Part shown: in pieces, positions 61,225 through 64,000 of the stretch | How the letters are laid out: each line of letters begins with the position of its first letter | How positions within the stretch are numbered: the first letter of the stretch is position 1 | DNA from: JADFOI01 sp965218935 | GTDB taxonomy: Bacteria > Acidobacteriota > UBA6911 > RPQK01 > JADFOI01 | DNA: 64,000 nt | Direction: 5' to 3' | NCBI GenBank assembly: GCA_965218935.1 | Contig: CBDCMH010000007.1 | Location: forward strand, 1-64,000 | Position numbers and translations under genes: made by a program | Notes under the pieces: model-generated | Told to the model about the DNA's origin: nothing | Seen by the model: the letters and a program-made list of their open reading frames with translations, nothing else | Databases searched by the model: none

Positions 61225-62244
61225 CTACTGGCTCGGCGGCTGGGCTTTTTGACGAAACTCGTCGCGGAACCTCTGCACCTCATCGAAAAGATCGGCCGGT
61301 GCGTACCGTCCACGCAGTTCCGGATAGCTTTTGTCTGCCTCAGAACGCCAACGAACCCGTTTGGCCTCATCGACCTGAATGACGTTGAGCCCCCTTTTTT
61401 GCATGGCGGCCACGGCATCCTCATTCAACCCGCGGATTTCGCTCAGCAACCGACCCCCCGCCACACGTGCCGCCTCCAGCATGGGCTCCCGCAGCTCCAG
61501 AGGGATCTTTTCCCAGCTGTCCTTTCGCAAGACGGTGGCTGCGACCAATGGGGACCACTTCACGTCAATCATGTTTTCGGCCAGTCCAAACCACTGCTCC
61601 ACCAGGGCATACAGGGGCGGTCCTTGAACGGCCTCAACCATACCGGTTTGTAGGGCGGTCAGCACCTCGGTATAGGCCAGCGGTACCACCTGGAATCCAA
61701 AATCCTTGTAAAGCTCCTCGGTCTTGGGGTCACCGGAGGAGGTCAGCAGCTTCATTTTCCTAATTGCGTCCAGCGTGGAGGCAGGTTTCTTGGTAAAGAA
61801 GTAGACCCAACCGGCATCGCCCCAGTTCAAGATCTTGAATCCCTTTTCTTCGATCATCCCTTCCAGCCGGGGCGCCAGTTGGTCTCGCACATAATCAAGC
61901 TCCTCATAGGAGTCGAGCATCATCGGAATCATCAAGGAGGAAACGGCAGGTTCAATCCGTGAAAGACCGTTACCTGTGATGGCCACTCCGTCCAACTGCC
62001 TGATGCGCATCCTTCGGATCATGGTCGGCTCGTCGCCCAACACCCCGCTGGGATAAATCCTGAGGGTTACCCTGCCGGCTGAAATCTTGCTCCAGTCCCC
62101 TTTCATCTGCAGCAGGATGTCGTGCCAGGCGGTACCTTCGGGTGCCAGAGTCCCCATTTTTATCAGGACGTTTTGGGCTTCCAGCGGCAAAACCACAGAC
62201 ATGAAGATCAGCCCAACTATTAATCGAAGAGGTTGCCGGCTCAT
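61225..62244 (-). CDS. TRAP transporter solute-binding protein (DctP family)
   Basis: 339 aa from ATG 62244, overlapping the tatT stop by 4 bp. Signal peptide PLRLIVGLIFMSVVLPLEAQ. Periplasmic two-domain fold: VLIKMGTLAPEGTAWHDILL, RVTLRIYPSGVLGDEPTMIR, LTSSGDPKTEELYKDFGFQV, YTEVLTALQTGMVEAVQGPP. The conserved binding Arg is probably the one in the MKLLTSSG/IRK region; the ligand is not readable. Works with TatT and DctQM. Confidence 0.92.
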   Translation of the reverse strand: MSRQPLRLIVGLIFMSVVLPLEAQNVLIKMGTLAPEGTAWHDILLQMKGDWSKISAGRVTLRIYPSGVLGDEPTMIRRMRIRQLDGVAITGNGLSRIEPAVSSLMIPMMLDSYEELDYVRDQLAPRLEGMIEEKGFKILNWGDAGWVYFFTKKPASTLDAIRKMKLLTSSGDPKTEELYKDFGFQVVPLAYTEVLTALQTGMVEAVQGPPLYALVEQWFGLAENMIDVKWSPLVAATVLRKDSWEKIPLELREPMLEAARVAGGRLLSEIRGLNEDAVAAMQKRGLNVIQVDEAKRVRWRSEADKSYPELRGRYAPADLFDEVQRFRDEFRQKAQPPSQ

Positions 62245-63230
62245 CCCCTTCCCCCTTCCAAATCGGGAGTTTCCTCCTCTAGGAACAGTTCGTGGATGCG
62301 CCCCAGCAACCACTGCGCCCTCCGCTGGGCCACCAGATTCACCAGCTGGACTTCCTCGTATTGGGCAGGATCGATGGCCAGCGCCCTCTCAAGCAGTGAG
62401 CGGAACTCACTGCGGTTTTGTTCCTTGACGGAAACCACTTCAGCGTAGGCCACGTAGAGCCCTGCATGGCCTCCTCCCGAGAGTTGAAGGGCTCGGTCAA
62501 AGTGTTGTTTGATCTGATGGACGTCCAGGGCCCCAGGTTTGGCTCCAGCCAGGGTGATTTGAAATTCATGAAGTGCCCCCTCATCCCAGCTTTCATCCAG
62601 AGCCAGCGACTGCTCCAGAAAAGCTTCCACCTCCGGCAGGCGAGCCAGCATTTCCGCATCGTTCTTGGAGACGGAAATGGCTAATCCCAGTGCAGCTGCG
62701 GTCCAGTAAAGCGCCGGTATATCCTCTCTTTTCACCACAGAGAGGGCAGCCTGGGGGTCCGTCTCCAGTCGCTGGGTAATGCCCTGGTAAGAGGCTTCCA
62801 GTCTGCGAAGACCATAGCGGTGGGCGCGCAGGTAGAGTTTGCGGGCTCGGGTACGGATCTGTCTGGCCCGCTGGAGGTTCTCCTGGGCAACCCGGTCGCC
62901 CTCCTGCTGCACGTACACCCAGGTATAACTGGTGAAGCCTTCACAGGCGGCCAGCAGCAGTCCCTTGTGCTGCGGTGACTCGGCCAGCAAACTTTCGATC
63001 AGTTTCAGCCCAAAGGGGAGAGCTTCTCCCACCAATTCAAGGTCCTCGTCGCTTGCGTAAGTGGAACTGCCGGAGGCCAGTGCGTCACCTATTTGGTTGA
63101 TGGCGTAGCGGCGAATGGAGCAACCGGGTGTCACCAGCAAAAGTAGAAGGGGGAGCAAGAGGCGACAGCGCCGCCGCCCAGGAGATCCTGACAGTCCTTG
63201 TAGGTCTGCTGGCCAAGATAGTTCATACAT
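62241..63230 (-). CDS. tatT: TRAP-associated TatT lipoprotein
   Basis: 329 aa from ATG 63230 (AAGGAG five bases upstream). Signal with lipobox LLLLLVTPGC. All-helical TPR-like body: AINQIGDALASGSSTYASDE, DLELVGEALPFGLKLIESLL, AACEGFTSYTWVYVQQEGDR, EDIPALYWTAAALGLAIS. TatT trimers bind DctP in the periplasm and may deliver ligand (known from Treponema TatT-T). First gene of the operon; it marks the TRAP-TPR (TPAT) type. Confidence 0.9.
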   Translation of the reverse strand: MYELSWPADLQGLSGSPGRRRCRLLLPLLLLLVTPGCSIRRYAINQIGDALASGSSTYASDEDLELVGEALPFGLKLIESLLAESPQHKGLLLAACEGFTSYTWVYVQQEGDRVAQENLQRARQIRTRARKLYLRAHRYGLRRLEASYQGITQRLETDPQAALSVVKREDIPALYWTAAALGLAISVSKNDAEMLARLPEVEAFLEQSLALDESWDEGALHEFQITLAGAKPGALDVHQIKQHFDRALQLSGGGHAGLYVAYAEVVSVKEQNRSEFRSLLERALAIDPAQYEEVQLVNLVAQRRAQWLLGRIHELFLEEETPDLEGGRG

Positions 63231-63435
63231 GTGGGCTCCTTTCTGCAAATACTAGACGAAACCTCGGTGTTCCAGGATTGTCCGATACCCATACTCTCTT
63301 GGCAAGTGGAAAAGCTGTGGAAAACGGCGGGGAAAGGGAGTTTCCAGTTTTGATGGGAACAGGTCCCGAATGGCTTTTCGCTAATCCGAATAGAACCTGG
63401 AATTTGGATGCGAGTTGTATCATACTGTCTCGACT

Positions 63436-64000
63436 ATGGAAGCTGGCAAGGATCCGAAATCCAGAGGTCTGTGGGTAAGCCTGGTTTGCCTGGTCTTGCT
63501 GACGCAGATGAAGATCGCTGTTGCCCAGGACTATTCGACTCTAGACGTTCGAGAAAAGCTTGTGGTGGCCAACAACATCCTGGCCATGGAAGGGCTGGTG
63601 GGTCCTTTCGGACATGTGAGTGTCCGGATGGAGGGAGAGGGGAAGTTCCGAATTTCCGATCATCGCTCGCCCAACGAAGTGACCATTGACCATATCAAGG
63701 AAGTGGAGATCGGGATTACGCAGGAGGCGGTGGAGGAGCAGGGCCTCTATCGAGAAGTTTTCATCCACTCCTCCATTTATCGTGAGCTCCCCGAAGTGAA
63801 AGCCATCGTCCACACTCATGCCCCCTATGCGGTTGCTCTGGGCACCTTGAAGCGATCTCAAAATAGGGTATTGCCAACCACCAGTCCCGGGGCCAACTTG
63901 GGAAATTTTATCCCGGTGTTTCAGCCGGTAGGCCTGATTAGCACCCCGGAAAAAGGGATGGAGTTGGCCCGGAGTCTGCAGGGACAAAATGGGGTTTTAC
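63436..64000 (+). CDS. Secreted class II aldolase/adducin-like protein, cut by window end
   Basis: 188 codons to the window edge. Signal peptide-like LWVSLVCLVLLTQMKIAVAQ, then the aldolase-II fold: REKLVVANNILAMEGLVGPF, GHVSVRMEGEGKFRIS, and the Zn-site HTHAPYAV with AIVH before it. Family enzymes cleave sugar phosphates in the cytoplasm; an exported member must act on something else. Divergent from the TRAP operon (205 bp), so it could process the transported solute. Confidence 0.82.
   Translation, partial: MEAGKDPKSRGLWVSLVCLVLLTQMKIAVAQDYSTLDVREKLVVANNILAMEGLVGPFGHVSVRMEGEGKFRISDHRSPNEVTIDHIKEVEIGITQEAVEEQGLYREVFIHSSIYRELPEVKAIVHTHAPYAVALGTLKRSQNRVLPTTSPGANLGNFIPVFQPVGLISTPEKGMELARSLQGQNGVL

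Overview
The window looks like a decaying, IS-rich stretch of a chromosome from a Gram-negative bacterium that makes coenzyme F420. The evidence is an outer-membrane beta-barrel protein, Tat and lipoprotein signals, a TRAP transporter with a TatT lipoprotein, a SagB-type oxidoreductase and an F420 gene set. An Acidobacteriota-like or similar environmental or host-associated lineage is my best guess, but nothing here (no rRNA, no ribosomal proteins) fixes the taxonomy.

Layout. 1-1.43 kb: IS3-family element, cut by the window edge. 1.5-10.0 kb: catabolic cluster (two amidohydrolases, an AhpD-like protein with an in-frame UGA, GntR regulator, ornithine-cyclodeaminase-like enzyme, PLP aminotransferase, M24 peptidase, MFS remnant, cyclase). 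10.0-21.4 kb: mobile-element graveyard with four IS types, two toxin-antitoxin pairs, a DUF4145 protein and remnants of a glycosyltransferase/sulfotransferase locus. 21.4-34.2 kb: mostly intact metabolic genes, including the F420 module (two LLM oxidoreductases, PPOX protein, npdG, cofD, a collapsed cofC, cofE) and a SagB-type oxidoreductase under a perfect CRP-like palindrome. 35-44.6 kb: a primary-type sigma factor, an IS481 insertion, membrane and coiled-coil proteins, DinB, and a large pentapeptide-repeat/KAP P-loop NTPase. 44.6-46.1 kb: second IS3 copy in direct orientation, which splits a VirB8/TrbF gene. 46.1-52.9 kb: decayed integrative conjugative element (TrbF fragment, coupling protein with in-frame stop, TrbB with internal deletion, nuclease remnant, xis-like gene, frameshifted integrase) ending at tRNA-Arg(UCU). 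53-57 kb: broken peptidase, broken PEP-synthase regulator, inactivated second IS5 copy, half of another IS. 57.1-64 kb: DoxX, a CPBP-type membrane protein fused to a beta-repeat domain, a complete TRAP transporter operon (tatT-dctP-dctQM) and the start of a secreted class II aldolase-like protein.

Two themes stand out. First, dispersed TA-flanked palindromic elements of about 30-270 bp (two subfamilies) sit between genes and often supply the stop codon of the neighbouring gene. Second, decay includes several clean internal deletions (cofC, trbB) as well as frameshifts and IS hits. The most testable possible novelty is the AhpD-like gene at 2.44 kb: its UGA falls exactly on the second cysteine of the CxxC active site and is followed by a small G-loop hairpin at SECIS-like distance, so it may be a selenoprotein. 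The CPBP protein with EE changed to QQ and the pentapeptide-KAP ATPase are also worth follow-up.
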